Assembly: GCA_026392415.1 (NCBI GenBank)
Contig: JAPLCC010000048.1
Span: 51,678-115,677, forward strand
Length of the DNA stretch: 64,000 bases
Reading direction: 5' to 3'
Source of the DNA: Propionibacteriales bacterium
Lineage (GTDB): Bacteria > Actinomycetota > Actinomycetes > Propionibacteriales > Nocardioidaceae
Made by a program: the position numbers and the translations under genes. This document shows, piece after piece, positions 26,426-35,021 of the stretch. The notes under the pieces were generated by a model. It was not told where the DNA came from. It made no database searches and saw only the letters and a program-made list of their open reading frames with translations. The first letter of the stretch is position 1; each line of letters opens with the position of its first letter.

Positions 26426-27375
26426 CCACCGTGATGCTTCCCATGCTCGCCACGCCGGGCACGCACGTGCCGCCGGGGGAGGAATGGCGCCACGAGGTGA
26501 AGTGGGACGGAGTCCGCGCGCTGGCCACGATCGACGGCGACGTCACGCTGGTCAGTCGCAACGGCAACCGGATCACCCCCGCCTGGCCCGAGCTCGTCAG
26601 CCCACCTGCGGGTCTGGCCGACACCGTCCTCGACGGCGAGATCATCGCGCTCAACGACCGCGGAATTCCTGACTTCCGGGTGCTCGCCGAGCGGATGCAC
26701 GTCCGCAAGTCCGCCACGGTCGCCCGGCTGGCCGCACAGGTGCCGGCCACCTACATGGTCTTCGACGTGCTGCGTCTGCGCGGCGAGGACCTGTGTGGCC
26801 TCCCGCTCGAGGAACGCCGTCGCCGCCTCGCCGGCACCGACCTCACCGCTGCCGGCTGGCAGGTGCCGCAGGAGTACGACGACGGCGCGATGCTGTTCGA
26901 GGCGACCCGCACCCAGGGGCTCGAGGGGATCGTCAGCAAACGGATCGACTCCCGCTACCGGCCCGGTGAGCGCAGCCATCACTGGCTGAAGTTCGCGCAC
27001 CGTCACCGAGGCACGTTCGTGGTGGGTGGCTGGCGTCCACAGACGGGCTCCAGCGACCGGCTCGCGGCCTTGCTGGTCGGCGAGGTGACGCCCGACGGAC
27101 TGCTCTATCGCGGCCGGGTCGGCAGCGGCATCGGCCCGAGGCAGTCGCGGACCCTCGCTGTGGCACTGTCTTCGCTCGGTCGCACGGGCAGCCCGTTCAC
27201 GGACGAGGTGCCGCGTGTCGACGCCGAGGGCACGATCTGGGTCGAGCCGGTGGTCGTGGTCGACGTCGACACGCACGGTCTCGGCTACGACCGGCTCCGT
27301 CAGCCGTCATACCAAGGCATCCGTGCGGACCTGAGCGTCGACGACCTGGCCATTCAGGTTGCAGGGGACAGCTGA
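26422..27375 (+). CDS. ligD: ATP-dependent DNA ligase, LigD ligase domain as separate protein
   Basis: A 317-residue protein corresponding to the ligase module of LigD. The nucleotidyl-accepting lysine is Lys27 in EVKWDGVRA (motif I). Motif III-like VFDVLRLRG, motif IV EGIVSKRIDSRY and motif V WLKFAHRHRG follow, then an OB-fold domain (GGWRPQTG...LLVGEV). It seals breaks held by Ku. In many bacteria LigD is one protein with polymerase, nuclease and ligase parts; here ligase and polymerase are separate genes joined by a TGATG overlap, and no 3'-phosphoesterase (nuclease) domain is present in the window. It is co-translated with lhgO upstream. Confidence 0.94.
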   Translation: MTTVMLPMLATPGTHVPPGEEWRHEVKWDGVRALATIDGDVTLVSRNGNRITPAWPELVSPPAGLADTVLDGEIIALNDRGIPDFRVLAERMHVRKSATVARLAAQVPATYMVFDVLRLRGEDLCGLPLEERRRRLAGTDLTAAGWQVPQEYDDGAMLFEATRTQGLEGIVSKRIDSRYRPGERSHHWLKFAHRHRGTFVVGGWRPQTGSSDRLAALLVGEVTPDGLLYRGRVGSGIGPRQSRTLAVALSSLGRTGSPFTDEVPRVDAEGTIWVEPVVVVDVDTHGLGYDRLRQPSYQGIRADLSVDDLAIQVAGDS

Positions 27376-28295
27376 TGGCCGGCAAGGCGGAGCACCCGCA
27401 GACCGAGGTCCACGTCGACGTGGAAGGTCGCACGTTGCGCTTGACCAACCTCGAAAAGGTGCTCTATCCCGCTACGGGGACGACGAAGGGCGAGGTGCTC
27501 GACTACTACGCGCGCATCGCGCCTGTGCTGCTGCCGCACCTCGCGGGACGACCGGTGACCCGGATCCGCTGGCCGCACGGCGTCGGCGACATGAGCTTCT
27601 TCGAGAAGAACGCTCCGGCCGGAACCCCGAGCTGGGTGCGCACCGCGGAGGTGCCGACCACGGGCAGCCGTGGCCCGAGCCGGCACGGCGACACGCTGCG
27701 CTTCCCGATCATCGAGGAGCTACCGACCCTGATCTGGGCGGTCCAGCTCGCGGCCCTGGAGTTGCACGTGCACCAGTGGACGGTCGACGAGCACGACGAG
27801 CCGCTCGGCGCGGACCGGCTCGTGATCGACCTCGACCCGGGCGAGCCCGCTGGCCTGCACGAGTGCTGCCAGGTGGCCCTGCTCGTCCGCGACGCGTTGG
27901 CGGAGCGCGATCTCGACGCGCTGCCGGTGACCAGCGGCAGCAAGGGTCTCCACCTCTACGCCCGGCTTCCCGAGCGACGCCCTTCGGACGAGACCAGCGA
28001 GCTCGCGAAGGAGATCGCCGAGGAGCTCCAGGCCGCCCATCCGCAGCAGGTCACCGCGACCATGACCAAGGCCCGCCGTCGCGGCAAGGTGTTCCTCGAC
28101 TGGTCCCAGAACGCCGGCTCCAAGACCACCGTGGCGCCGTACTCCCTGCGCGGCACGCCGCGCCCGCAGGTCGCGACACCGATCACGTGGGACGAGGTGG
28201 CCGCGGGGGCGGAGGACCCGCTCGGGCTCGACCAGTTCAGCCCGACGCAGGTGCTGGAGCGGGTCGAGGAGTACGGCGACCTGTTCGACGGCTGA
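27375..28295 (+). CDS. ligD: NHEJ polymerase/primase, LigD polymerase domain as separate protein
   Basis: A 306-residue archaeo-eukaryotic-primase-type polymerase equivalent to the LigD POL module. Typical parts are LTNLEKVLYPATGTTKGEVLDYY at the N-terminus, MSFFEKNAP, the catalytic acidic motif VIDLDPGE, the SGSKGLHLYARL phosphate/NTP-binding motif and VFLDWSQN for the third acidic residue. It fills gaps, preferring ribonucleotides in studied homologues, at Ku-bound ends. The start overlaps the ligase stop (TGATG at 27373-27377). The gene ends 3 nt from a convergent hypothetical gene, leaving no room for a terminator. Confidence 0.95.
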   Translation: MAGKAEHPQTEVHVDVEGRTLRLTNLEKVLYPATGTTKGEVLDYYARIAPVLLPHLAGRPVTRIRWPHGVGDMSFFEKNAPAGTPSWVRTAEVPTTGSRGPSRHGDTLRFPIIEELPTLIWAVQLAALELHVHQWTVDEHDEPLGADRLVIDLDPGEPAGLHECCQVALLVRDALAERDLDALPVTSGSKGLHLYARLPERRPSDETSELAKEIAEELQAAHPQQVTATMTKARRRGKVFLDWSQNAGSKTTVAPYSLRGTPRPQVATPITWDEVAAGAEDPLGLDQFSPTQVLERVEEYGDLFDG

Positions 28296-28297
28296 GG

Positions 28298-28669
28298 TCA
28301 GGAGCTCCGTCGGCGCATGCCGTAGACGTCGAACTCCGTGACGACGCCGGCCGGGTCGCCGCCGAGACCGACCGCGCTGGCCAGGTCGTCGGGAGAGGTG
28401 GCGTGGTCCGCCTCGTCGAGGGTCGCGTCGATCAACAGCTGGATCTCGGAGGTGGGGTGATCCACCCGGAGTGCGGTCGACTCGATCCGCCAGCCGCGGC
28501 GACCGAGGTCGTTGAACAGTCCCATCAAGGTGGTGTTCTTCTCTGCGGCGATGCCCTCGAAGCCGTCGGCGGCCTCGATCAGGTAGACCGGGCGGGTGAC
28601 GGCGAGCGCGGCGGCGTCGTACAGCGGCACCCACAGGCGCGCGTACTCGTACGTCCGCGATCCACTCAC
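28298..28669 (-). CDS. Hypothetical protein, 123 aa
   Basis: I do not recognise this family. The protein is soluble and mixed alpha/beta, with YEYARLWVPLYDAAALAVTRPVYLIEAADGFEGIA in the first half, GRRGWRIESTALR in the middle and an acidic stretch before a basic C-terminus (YGMRRRSS). The pattern of a small sandwich with repeated hydrophobic strands recalls DUF4177-like or translation-related small proteins, but this is weak. GTG 28669 is preferred because TACACT lies exactly 6 nt upstream, the leaderless spacing seen elsewhere in the window. It lies between the end-joining operon (convergent) and a PP2C gene on the same strand. Confidence 0.7.
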   Translation of the reverse strand: MSGSRTYEYARLWVPLYDAAALAVTRPVYLIEAADGFEGIAAEKNTTLMGLFNDLGRRGWRIESTALRVDHPTSEIQLLIDATLDEADHATSPDDLASAVGLGGDPAGVVTEFDVYGMRRRSS

Positions 28670-28728
28670 CCTGCCAGTGTAGGACTCGGCGCCGACGAGC
28701 GTCGGGGAAGTTTGTCGCTCGGCGAGGG

Positions 28729-29538
28729 TCAGGCCGACCGCAGGGGTCGCACGGCCGTCGGATCCACGACATTCGCGAGGTCGAGCACGGCACCGATGAC
28801 CTGGCCGTTGCCGGCCACCGCCGGGGCGTCGACGACGTCGGCCACGACCACCGTGACGTTGTCGCGGCTGCCGCTGTCGAGCGCGGCGCGGACCAGACGC
28901 TCCACCGCCATGCTGCGTCCGTCCAGGCTGAGCAGCATCTGGATCGCGGCCGGGGAGAGCACGTCGGTCAGGCCGTCGCTGCACAACAGCACCCGGTCAC
29001 CGACGAGGAGGTCGAGCGGCATCACATCGGGCTCGGGTGTGTGCTCGCCGTCGACGGCCTGCAGCACCACGTGCCGGTACGGCGACGCGGCCGCCTGCTC
29101 GGGCGTGAGTCTTCCGGCATCGACCAGCGACTGGACCATGGTCTGGTCGCGGGTGAGCTGGGTCAGGGCCCCGGCTCTCAGCAGGTAGGCCCGGGAGTCG
29201 CCGACCTGGGCCAGCGCCGTCTGCGCGCCGTTGGTAAGGATTGCGGTGAGCGTGGTGGCCATGCCGATCCGACGCGGGTCGGCGGTCACTCCGGCGACGA
29301 GCTGGTCGTGCGCCTCGAGGGTGGCCGCCGTCAGCAGCCGGACCGGATCGACTGCCGGATGGGCCAGCGCCCGCGCGCTGACGACGTACGACGTCGTGGC
29401 CGATGCCACTTCGCCGGCCGCTGCGCCGCCGACGCCGTCAGCCACGCAGAGCAGGTAGGGACCCGCGAACCCGGCGTCCTCGTTGTTGTCGCGGACAAGG
29501 CCGACGTCGCTGTGCGCCGCAAAGCGGAACTGGAGCAC
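28729..29538 (-). CDS. PP2C/PPM-type Ser/Thr protein phosphatase
   Basis: A 269-residue phosphatase with the standard PPM motifs in order: HSDVGLVRDNNEDAGF, VADGVGGAAAGEVAS, MATTLTAI, QVGDSRAYLLR, LTRDQTMVQ, CSDGLTDVL and SRDNVTVVV. It is soluble, lacking the transmembrane tail of PstP. It is a conventional enzyme, unlike the divergent TerY-associated phosphatase at 19.3-20.2 kb, and shows no linkage to that island. GTG 29538 is supported by GGAGG at good spacing. Substrates are likely phosphorylated Ser/Thr proteins; which kinase it counteracts cannot be told. Confidence 0.93.
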   Translation of the reverse strand: MLQFRFAAHSDVGLVRDNNEDAGFAGPYLLCVADGVGGAAAGEVASATTSYVVSARALAHPAVDPVRLLTAATLEAHDQLVAGVTADPRRIGMATTLTAILTNGAQTALAQVGDSRAYLLRAGALTQLTRDQTMVQSLVDAGRLTPEQAAASPYRHVVLQAVDGEHTPEPDVMPLDLLVGDRVLLCSDGLTDVLSPAAIQMLLSLDGRSMAVERLVRAALDSGSRDNVTVVVADVVDAPAVAGNGQVIGAVLDLANVVDPTAVRPLRSA

Positions 29539-29646
29539 CGGGACTCACCTCCGACAGGGACCGGTCGTCACGGACCCTGTGTCCATGGTGCCCGGTCAAT
29601 CTGTCAAACGTCTGTAGGTGCCCTCAGAGTTCCGCGTGTTCGCAGA

Positions 29647-29874
29647 TCAGCTGCGGAAGCCCACCTGGCCGGCCGTGCTGCGTCCGATCTCGATGTAGGC
29701 GAGCTTGGCGACCGGAACCACGGTGACCTTGCCCTTGGTGTCGGTCAGCTTGAGAACGCCGTCGGCCGCAAGCGCGTCGCTGACGAGCGTCTCGATGCCC
29801 TCGCTGGTCTCCTCGGTCTCGATGACGAGTTCCCGGGCGGTGTGCTGCACACCAATCTTGACCTCGACGGTCAT
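29647..29874 (-). CDS. DUF3107 protein (TB9.4-like)
   Basis: A 75-residue protein of family DUF3107, the counterpart of mycobacterial Rv3208A (TB9.4). The sequence begins MTVEVKIGVQHTARELVIET and ends IGRSTAGQVGFRS, both typical. It lies just downstream of a TetR gene, as in mycobacteria, with 62 nt between. A GAGGAG Shine-Dalgarno precedes the ATG. The biochemical function is unknown; the gene is conserved in most actinobacteria, and in M. tuberculosis the product is a T-cell antigen. Confidence 0.93.
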   Translation of the reverse strand: MTVEVKIGVQHTARELVIETEETSEGIETLVSDALAADGVLKLTDTKGKVTVVPVAKLAYIEIGRSTAGQVGFRS

Positions 29875-29936
29875 GGTTGTTCTCCTCGTTCGCGGGGGAC
29901 GGCCGAGGTTCCCGGCCGTCTCGTACCAAAGCCTAG

Positions 29937-30596
29937 TCAGGCTTCCTGATGCTCATCGGTGCGCGGGTAGCCACGGATGCCGCGCCAGGCCAGCCCGGAC
30001 ACCAGGGCAACGGCCTGGTCACGGGGCAACCCGGTCAGGCCGCGTTCGGTGTCGGTGAGCCAGAACCGCGCACTGACCTGGGCCATTCCCACCAACGACA
30101 CCGAGAGCAGGCGAGAGGCGTCCGGCGGAAGACCCGTGTCGTCCTGGATCACCGAGGTGATCAGGTCGGCACACTCGGTGGTCACCCGGTCGATGTGGTC
30201 GCGAACAGCGGGCTCGTTGGTGAGGTCGGACTCGAAGACGAGCCGGAATGCGCCCGTGTCGTGGGCGACGTAGTCGTAGAACGCGTCCATCGCGGCAGCC
30301 ACGCGCTGCTTGTTGTCCTGCGTCGACTCCAGCGCCCGGCGGCAGCTGGCGATCATCGCGTCGCAGGCCGCGTCGAGGATCGCCAGGTAGAGCTCGAGCT
30401 TGCCGGGGAAGTGCTGGTAGAGCACCGGTTTGGAGACGCCGGCACGCTCGGCGATGTCATCCATCGCAGCGGAGTGATAGCCCTGCGCGACGAACACGTC
30501 GAGGGCAGCAGCAAGGAGCTGCGCACGCCGTTCGCGGCGGGGGAGTCGTACGCCGCGGGGCCGTCTGTCGTCCAGATCGAACTGCTCGGTCACCAC
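29937..30596 (-). CDS. TetR-family transcriptional regulator
   Basis: A 219-residue TetR regulator with the N-terminal helix-turn-helix (LLAAALDVFVAQGYHSAAMDDIAERAGVSKPVLYQHFPGK read in parts) and a helical ligand/dimer domain rich in Asp and Val. It is the positional counterpart of Rv3208, between DUF3107 and moeZ. GTG 30596 is chosen: TAGGCT lies 7 nt upstream; GTG 30593 is equally possible. It is divergent from moeZ, with the starts 190 bp apart, and may regulate itself and neighbours from that gap. The ligand is unknown. Confidence 0.93.
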   Translation of the reverse strand: MVTEQFDLDDRRPRGVRLPRRERRAQLLAAALDVFVAQGYHSAAMDDIAERAGVSKPVLYQHFPGKLELYLAILDAACDAMIASCRRALESTQDNKQRVAAAMDAFYDYVAHDTGAFRLVFESDLTNEPAVRDHIDRVTTECADLITSVIQDDTGLPPDASRLLSVSLVGMAQVSARFWLTDTERGLTGLPRDQAVALVSGLAWRGIRGYPRTDEHQEA

Positions 30597-30785
30597 ACCA
30601 CGGAGCCTACTCGTTGGTAGGACGGGACGACGTCGCCGCCCGGGCTCAACGGCGTCGGGTCCGGATGACGGGACGTGGTGTCCAGTCCTTGGTCGAGGCA
30701 GGGACGATGGGGGGTCGAGGGAACACCCGGGCCTGCACCGGGCGTTGTCCCTTGACTGCCCCCAATCGTTTCCGAGGAGTACGAC

Positions 30786-31994
30786 GTGAGCTTTCCCGCG
30801 CTGGTCGAGCCGGCCGCCGAGCTGACCATCGACGAGGTCCGCCGCTACAGCCGCCACCTGATCATCCCTGACGTGGCGATGGACGGTCAGAAGCGACTGA
30901 AGAACGCCAAGGTCCTCGTGATCGGCGCGGGCGGCCTCGGCAGCCCCGCCCTGCTCTACCTCGCCGCCGCTGGTGTCGGCACGCTCGGTATCGCGGAGTT
31001 CGACGAGGTCGACGAGTCCAACCTGCAGCGCCAGGTGATCCACGGCATGTCGGACCTCGGCAAGGCCAAGGGACTCTCCGCGAAGGAGTCGATCCTCGAG
31101 ATCAACCCCCTGGTCAACGTCATCCTCCACGAGGAGCGCCTCGACAACGACAACGTCATGGAGGTGTTCAAGGGCTACGACCTCATCGTCGACGGCACGG
31201 ACAACTTCGCGACCCGCTACATGGTCAACGACGCGGCGTACTTCCTCGGGATCCCCTACGTCTGGGGTTCGATCTACCGCTTCGACGGCCAGGCCTCGGT
31301 CTTCGCGCCCACGATGGCCGACGACGCGCCCTGCTACCGCTGCCTCTACCCCGAGCCGCCGCCGCCGGGCATGGTCCCCTCGTGCGCCGAGGGCGGCGTG
31401 CTGGGTGTTCTCTGCGCCTCGATCGGCTCGATCCAGGTCAACGAGGCCATCAAGCTCCTCATCGGTGCCGGGGACCCGGCCATCGGCAAGCTGGTCATCT
31501 ACGACGCCCTCGAGCTGGAGTGGCGCAAGCTGAAGGTGCGCAAGGATCCCAACTGCGCGCTGTGCGGCGAGAACCCCACCGTCACCGGCCTGATCGACTA
31601 CGACGCCTTCTGCGGCGCGATCTCGGAAGAGGCGGCCGACGCGGCCGTCGACGCGACGATCAGCGTCACCCAGCTCTCCTCGATGCTCAAGGAGCGCGAA
31701 GAGGGCTCGCGCGACTTCGTCCTGATCGACGTCCGTGAGGCGGCCGAGGCCCAGATCAACCACATCCCCGGCGCGGTGCTCGTGCCCAAGGGCGAGTTCC
31801 TCAACGGCAACGCGCTCGCGCAGCTCCCGCCCGTCGACTCGGGCACGCAGGTGGTCCTGCACTGCAAGAGCGGCGTCCGCTCGGCCGAGTGCCTGGCGAT
31901 CGTGAAGGGCGCCGGCTACGACGACGCCGTCCACGTCGGCGGCGGCGTGGTCGCGTGGGTCAACCAGATCGACCCGAGCCAGCCGACCTACTAG
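30786..31994 (+). CDS. moeZ: MoeZ: MoeB-like sulfurtransferase with rhodanese domain
   Basis: A 402-residue fusion of an E1-like adenylyltransferase and a C-terminal rhodanese domain. The ATP site is VIGAGGLGSPALLYLAAAG; Zn-binding pairs are CYRC and CALC; the rhodanese active loop is CKSGVRS. MoeZ activates the C-terminal Gly-Gly of sulfur-carrier proteins (such as MoaD and CysO) and loads sulfur, serving molybdopterin, cysteine and some natural-product pathways. A moaE gene lies 25 kb downstream, consistent with cofactor synthesis. GTG 30786 has GAGGAG upstream. The stop codon abuts a copy of the intergenic repeat, then a strong terminator. Confidence 0.96.
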   Translation: MSFPALVEPAAELTIDEVRRYSRHLIIPDVAMDGQKRLKNAKVLVIGAGGLGSPALLYLAAAGVGTLGIAEFDEVDESNLQRQVIHGMSDLGKAKGLSAKESILEINPLVNVILHEERLDNDNVMEVFKGYDLIVDGTDNFATRYMVNDAAYFLGIPYVWGSIYRFDGQASVFAPTMADDAPCYRCLYPEPPPPGMVPSCAEGGVLGVLCASIGSIQVNEAIKLLIGAGDPAIGKLVIYDALELEWRKLKVRKDPNCALCGENPTVTGLIDYDAFCGAISEEAADAAVDATISVTQLSSMLKEREEGSRDFVLIDVREAAEAQINHIPGAVLVPKGEFLNGNALAQLPPVDSGTQVVLHCKSGVRSAECLAIVKGAGYDDAVHVGGGVVAWVNQIDPSQPTY

Positions 31995-32019
31995 GTCTCG
32001 AGACGGTTGCTGCGCAACC
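31994..32019. repeat. Palindromic intergenic repeat after moeZ
   Basis: The 26-bp unit identical to 6507-6532 inside gdh begins at the last base of the moeZ stop codon. It contains GTCTCGAGAC and a GGTTGC/GCAACC hairpin, followed by CTCGACCACCG. I associate such repeats with Nocardioides intergenic regions. Confidence 0.8.
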
Positions 32020-32040
32020 GCCTCGACCACCGACGCAAGC

Positions 32041-32072
32041 AGGCCCCGCGATCCGTGAGGATCGCGGGGCCT
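32041..32072. terminator. Strong bidirectional terminator, moeZ / M6 protease
   Basis: A perfect 14-bp stem (AGGCCCCGCGATCC and its complement) with a GTGA loop lies between the convergent moeZ and protease genes. It is followed by TGTTGCGTT on the plus strand. Confidence 0.9.
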
Positions 32073-32095
32073 GTTGCGTTCCCCGGTCGTTCAGG

Positions 32096-34366
32096 TCAGG
32101 GGTTGCTGACCTGAACGCTGATGGTGCCGTCGGCGTTCTCCGCAGTGACCGTGGCGGTCACCCCGACTCCAGCGACCTTCACGGAGTTCTGCTCGTTGGC
32201 AGCGCTCCAGTAGGCCAAGGGGTTGGTGTCGTTGAACGTCGGGACACCTGCGACGGAAGGCGCGCACGCAGCGAGCGTGTCGTGTCCGCCGGCCGTTGCG
32301 ACCTGCTTGTGCAGGCAGACCTCGTCGGTCGCCGCGATGCCGAAGGTGGCATCGAACGGCTCGCGGCGGTTGGTCGGGCTGGACCCGTCGGGATAGGTCA
32401 GCGAGTCCGGTCGTACGTCGACCGGCAGCGCGTAGCCCCCACCCGGGTGGGCGCTCGTGTTGTTGTCGGCGAACCCGAGGTCGACCAGCCAGACGAGCAT
32501 GCCGTTCTGGTACGGGAAGTGCTCCACCCAGTCAGGTCGTGTGATGCCCTCGGAGAAGTTGTACGGCCCCACCTGGAGGGTGCTGTCGTACCCGACGTAC
32601 TGCCGGTTCTCGATGAGGTAGTAGCGCGGCGTCACCTTGGTCTCGGTGCCGGTCGAGGCAGTGAAGCCCTTGACCGCCCAGCCGTTGGCGCCCTTCTCTG
32701 CCCCGTCGGTGATCGGCTGGCCGTAGCCCTTGATCACGATGTTGTCGATGAACGCGCCGGCTTCGTTGTAGCCGCCGTCGGTGGCATAGCGCAGCCGGAA
32801 CAGCGAACCCTTCTTCTTCTTCTTGTCCAGGGTGTAGCGCCAGGTGTGGCGGGTCCAGTCAGCGGTCCCGTCGATGGCTTCGAGTTGCTTCCAGGTGGTG
32901 CCACCGTCGACGGAGTACTCCGCGTAGAGGAAGTCGTAGTCGGGCTCGATCTGGTTCCAGATGTCGGCATTGATCTGGACCGACGTCGAGGGCGGGACCT
33001 GACGGGTGAGTGTCGCGACCAGGTTGTCACCACGCCCGGAGTACCAGGCGTACTTCCCCTTGGGGGCCTTCGTGTAGACGTTCGTCGTCGTCTTGTCGGG
33101 CAGATTGACCTTGATGGCCTGATCCTGTCCGACGGCCGTCTCCTGGGACGGGCTCAGCACGTAGCTGCCGCTCTGGCCGGCGTTGACCTCGGTGTAGTCG
33201 AGCCAGCCGAGGTAGTACTTCTCCTCCGGGCCCATCAGGCCCGGTGTGGTGCCGATCGACTCCTGGCCGTGGTTGAGCCAGGAGCCCGAGGACATCAGGG
33301 TCCAGAAGCCGGTCCCGTTCTCGCCTCCCGCTGTGTCGTAGAAGTCCGGCAGTTCCAGGTCGTGGCCGTACTCGTGCGCGAAGACACCGAGTCCGCCGTT
33401 CTCCGGCTCGACGGTGTAGTCACCGATGAAGTACTTGGAGTCACCGACCTGGGTGCCGCCGTACAGGTTCTGGCTGGTGCCGACGGTGGGGCCGGTCTGG
33501 CCGTAGAGGTCGCCGTTGACGAACCAGCGGTGCGACCAGATGGCGTCGTCGCCGGAGCCGGCCTCCTCGCCGCCTCCGGCGTGCACTGCCTGGAAGTGGT
33601 CGATGTAACCGTCGGCCTCGTTGAAGTCGCCGTCGTTGTCGAAGTCGTAGCGGTCCCACTCGTCGAACTGGGCGAGGTAGGCGTCGATCTGGGCCGGGGT
33701 CTTGCCGGCAGCGACCTGCGCGGCGTACCAGGCGTCAGCGGTGTCAGCGATGAACGCCCACGAGCCGCCGTCGTCCTCGACCGCGTTGTCGCCGTACGTC
33801 GAAGCGTTGCCGGGCACGGTCACCCAGTCCTCGGTCGTGACGGTCACGTCGTAGCGACCGCTGGAGACCTCCTTGTAGTAGTTCTTGAAGGACTCTCCGG
33901 TGCCGTTGAACATCTCGTCGTAGTGCGCCTTGTTGAAGTCCGGCACCCACTCGGTGGAGTTGTCGACCTCGCGGTCGGGCTCGGGGATCTCGTTGTGCAG
34001 CGGGCCGGGGTCGGTGCCCTGGGCGGGCACGTTGGCCGTACCGAACTGGCTGAGCAGGGTGAGCACCTTGTCGCTCTTCTCGACCGGGAACTCGACGTAC
34101 TCACCGGTGGCGAGCTTGACCGTCGCGCCGCCGTCGGCCCGCTTCTGGAGGCGGGCGCTGCCGTTCTCCACCAGCTCGAGCGCCTTGCGCATCTCACGGC
34201 GCTGTTCCTTGGTCTTCGGACCGGGCCGGTCGTGCTTCTTGGCGTGGGCCGGCCGCTGCTTCGCAGGGCCGTCGACGGACGTGTCGGCCTGAGCCGGCTG
34301 CAACATCGCGCCACCGAGGGCGAGGGTTGCGGCGCCGGCGATCAGGCCGGATGCCAGTTTCTTCAC
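32096..34366 (-). CDS. Secreted M6-family (immune inhibitor A-like) metalloprotease
   Basis: A 756-residue exported protease. GTG 34366 is chosen because GGAGG lies 5 nt upstream and it gives a clean Sec signal peptide (VKKLASGLIAGAATLALGG...QPAQA, cleavage after AQA). A Lys-rich pro-region precedes the catalytic domain, whose zinc motif is HEYGH in GVFAHEYGHDLELPDFYD, near residue 335. The calcium-rich DNDGDFNEADGY segment and the later beta domains (GGTTWKQLEAIDG; GAFIDNIVIKG) are typical of InhA/PrtV-like M6 proteases. It probably degrades extracellular protein for nutrition. The upstream gap of 349 nt holds a 20-bp palindrome and a hairpin, so the gene may be regulated. Confidence 0.93.
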   Translation of the reverse strand: MKKLASGLIAGAATLALGGAMLQPAQADTSVDGPAKQRPAHAKKHDRPGPKTKEQRREMRKALELVENGSARLQKRADGGATVKLATGEYVEFPVEKSDKVLTLLSQFGTANVPAQGTDPGPLHNEIPEPDREVDNSTEWVPDFNKAHYDEMFNGTGESFKNYYKEVSSGRYDVTVTTEDWVTVPGNASTYGDNAVEDDGGSWAFIADTADAWYAAQVAAGKTPAQIDAYLAQFDEWDRYDFDNDGDFNEADGYIDHFQAVHAGGGEEAGSGDDAIWSHRWFVNGDLYGQTGPTVGTSQNLYGGTQVGDSKYFIGDYTVEPENGGLGVFAHEYGHDLELPDFYDTAGGENGTGFWTLMSSGSWLNHGQESIGTTPGLMGPEEKYYLGWLDYTEVNAGQSGSYVLSPSQETAVGQDQAIKVNLPDKTTTNVYTKAPKGKYAWYSGRGDNLVATLTRQVPPSTSVQINADIWNQIEPDYDFLYAEYSVDGGTTWKQLEAIDGTADWTRHTWRYTLDKKKKKGSLFRLRYATDGGYNEAGAFIDNIVIKGYGQPITDGAEKGANGWAVKGFTASTGTETKVTPRYYLIENRQYVGYDSTLQVGPYNFSEGITRPDWVEHFPYQNGMLVWLVDLGFADNNTSAHPGGGYALPVDVRPDSLTYPDGSSPTNRREPFDATFGIAATDEVCLHKQVATAGGHDTLAACAPSVAGVPTFNDTNPLAYWSAANEQNSVKVAGVGVTATVTAENADGTISVQVSNP

Positions 34367-34493
34367 TGATGCCTCCGAGAGATATTTGTGTGAGGGCACC
34401 GAAGAGTCATGGATGACGGAACGTCGCCCGAGACCTGCAGATTTTCGGCGTCCGGTCCGTACCTCACACGAAAATCACTGTCGAACGCAAGGG

Positions 34494-34513
34494 TTGTGCG
34501 AAAACTTGCACAA
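34494..34513. promoter_or_regulatory. Palindrome upstream of M6 protease, possible operator
   Basis: The arms TTGTGC and GCACAA flank an 8-nt A-rich centre (GAAAACTT). It lies 128 nt upstream of the protease start in the 349-nt gap shared with the atl gene. The form fits a dimeric regulator site; the regulator is unknown and no clear promoter hexamers were found around it. Confidence 0.35.
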
Positions 34514-34660
34514 GGCGTTGCCGAGCACCCGACGACCCGATGACCCCACATGTCCCGCCCGTAACTGTGACGGGCCGTCATCGTTGGTCAAGACATCGCG
34601 GTCCTGACGTCCCGGACCGCAGCGAATCGGTCCAAGCGTTATCGCACCGAGGGAGCACCT

Positions 34661-34690
34661 GAGAGCCCCGTCCCACAGGATGGGGCTCTC
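34661..34690. other. Hairpin just upstream of atl
   Basis: A stem of 9 GC-rich pairs (GAGAGCCCC with GGGGCTCTC), extended by TCC/GGA after a G/T mismatch, 25 nt before the atl start. It has no T-run on either strand. It could end a short transcript from the protease promoter gap, or be part of an RNA that ends before atl. The rest of 34367-34660 shows nothing else recognisable. Confidence 0.6.
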
Positions 34691-34715
34691 GGCGTCTCTC
34701 GGGTTGAATGGTCCC

Positions 34716-35015
34716 GTGGACGAGGGGTACGTCGAGACGCTGCTCGACCTGGTCGAGCGGATCCCGCCCGGTCGGGTGACGACGTACGGCGCCCTGGCAG
34801 CGGTGGCCGGGGGTGGGCCCCGCCAGGTCGGCTCGGCGATGGCGAAGTACGGCGGCCCGGTGCCGTGGTGGCGGGTGGTCCGTGCCGATGGCACCCTCCC
34901 GCCGAGCCACGACGACCGGGCCCGGGCGCACTACCTCACCGAGGACACGCCGTTGAAGGCCAACGGCGGCCTCGACATGCCGCGGGCGTTCTGGGATCCC
35001 GCGACGGGTGACTGA
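34716..35015 (+). CDS. atl: Alkyltransferase-like (ATL) DNA-repair protein
   Basis: A 99-residue protein of the MGMT-like DNA-binding fold. The motif RIPPGRVTTYGALAAVAGGGPRQVGSAMA covers the recognition helix and arginine finger, and the active-site motif PCHRV of true methyltransferases is replaced by PWWRVV. It therefore cannot accept alkyl groups and instead flags alkylguanine for nucleotide excision repair. GTG 34716 gives the usual ATL length and lies 6 nt after TTGAAT, fitting a leaderless start; the longer frame from 34680 overlaps the hairpin. The gene is the counterpart of Rv3204 and sits near other repair genes (adnAB, uvrD2). Confidence 0.93.
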   Translation: MDEGYVETLLDLVERIPPGRVTTYGALAAVAGGGPRQVGSAMAKYGGPVPWWRVVRADGTLPPSHDDRARAHYLTEDTPLKANGGLDMPRAFWDPATGD

Positions 35016-35021
35016 CCTGGG

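Noticed and set aside
29937..32030. 697-codon reverse frame ending in the TetR protein
   Set aside because: The upstream part is antisense to moeZ; only the TetR part from GTG 30596 is real.
31889..34369. 826-codon frame antisense to the M6 protease
   Set aside because: Shadow of a gene with signal peptide and HEYGH motif; no recognisable domain of its own.
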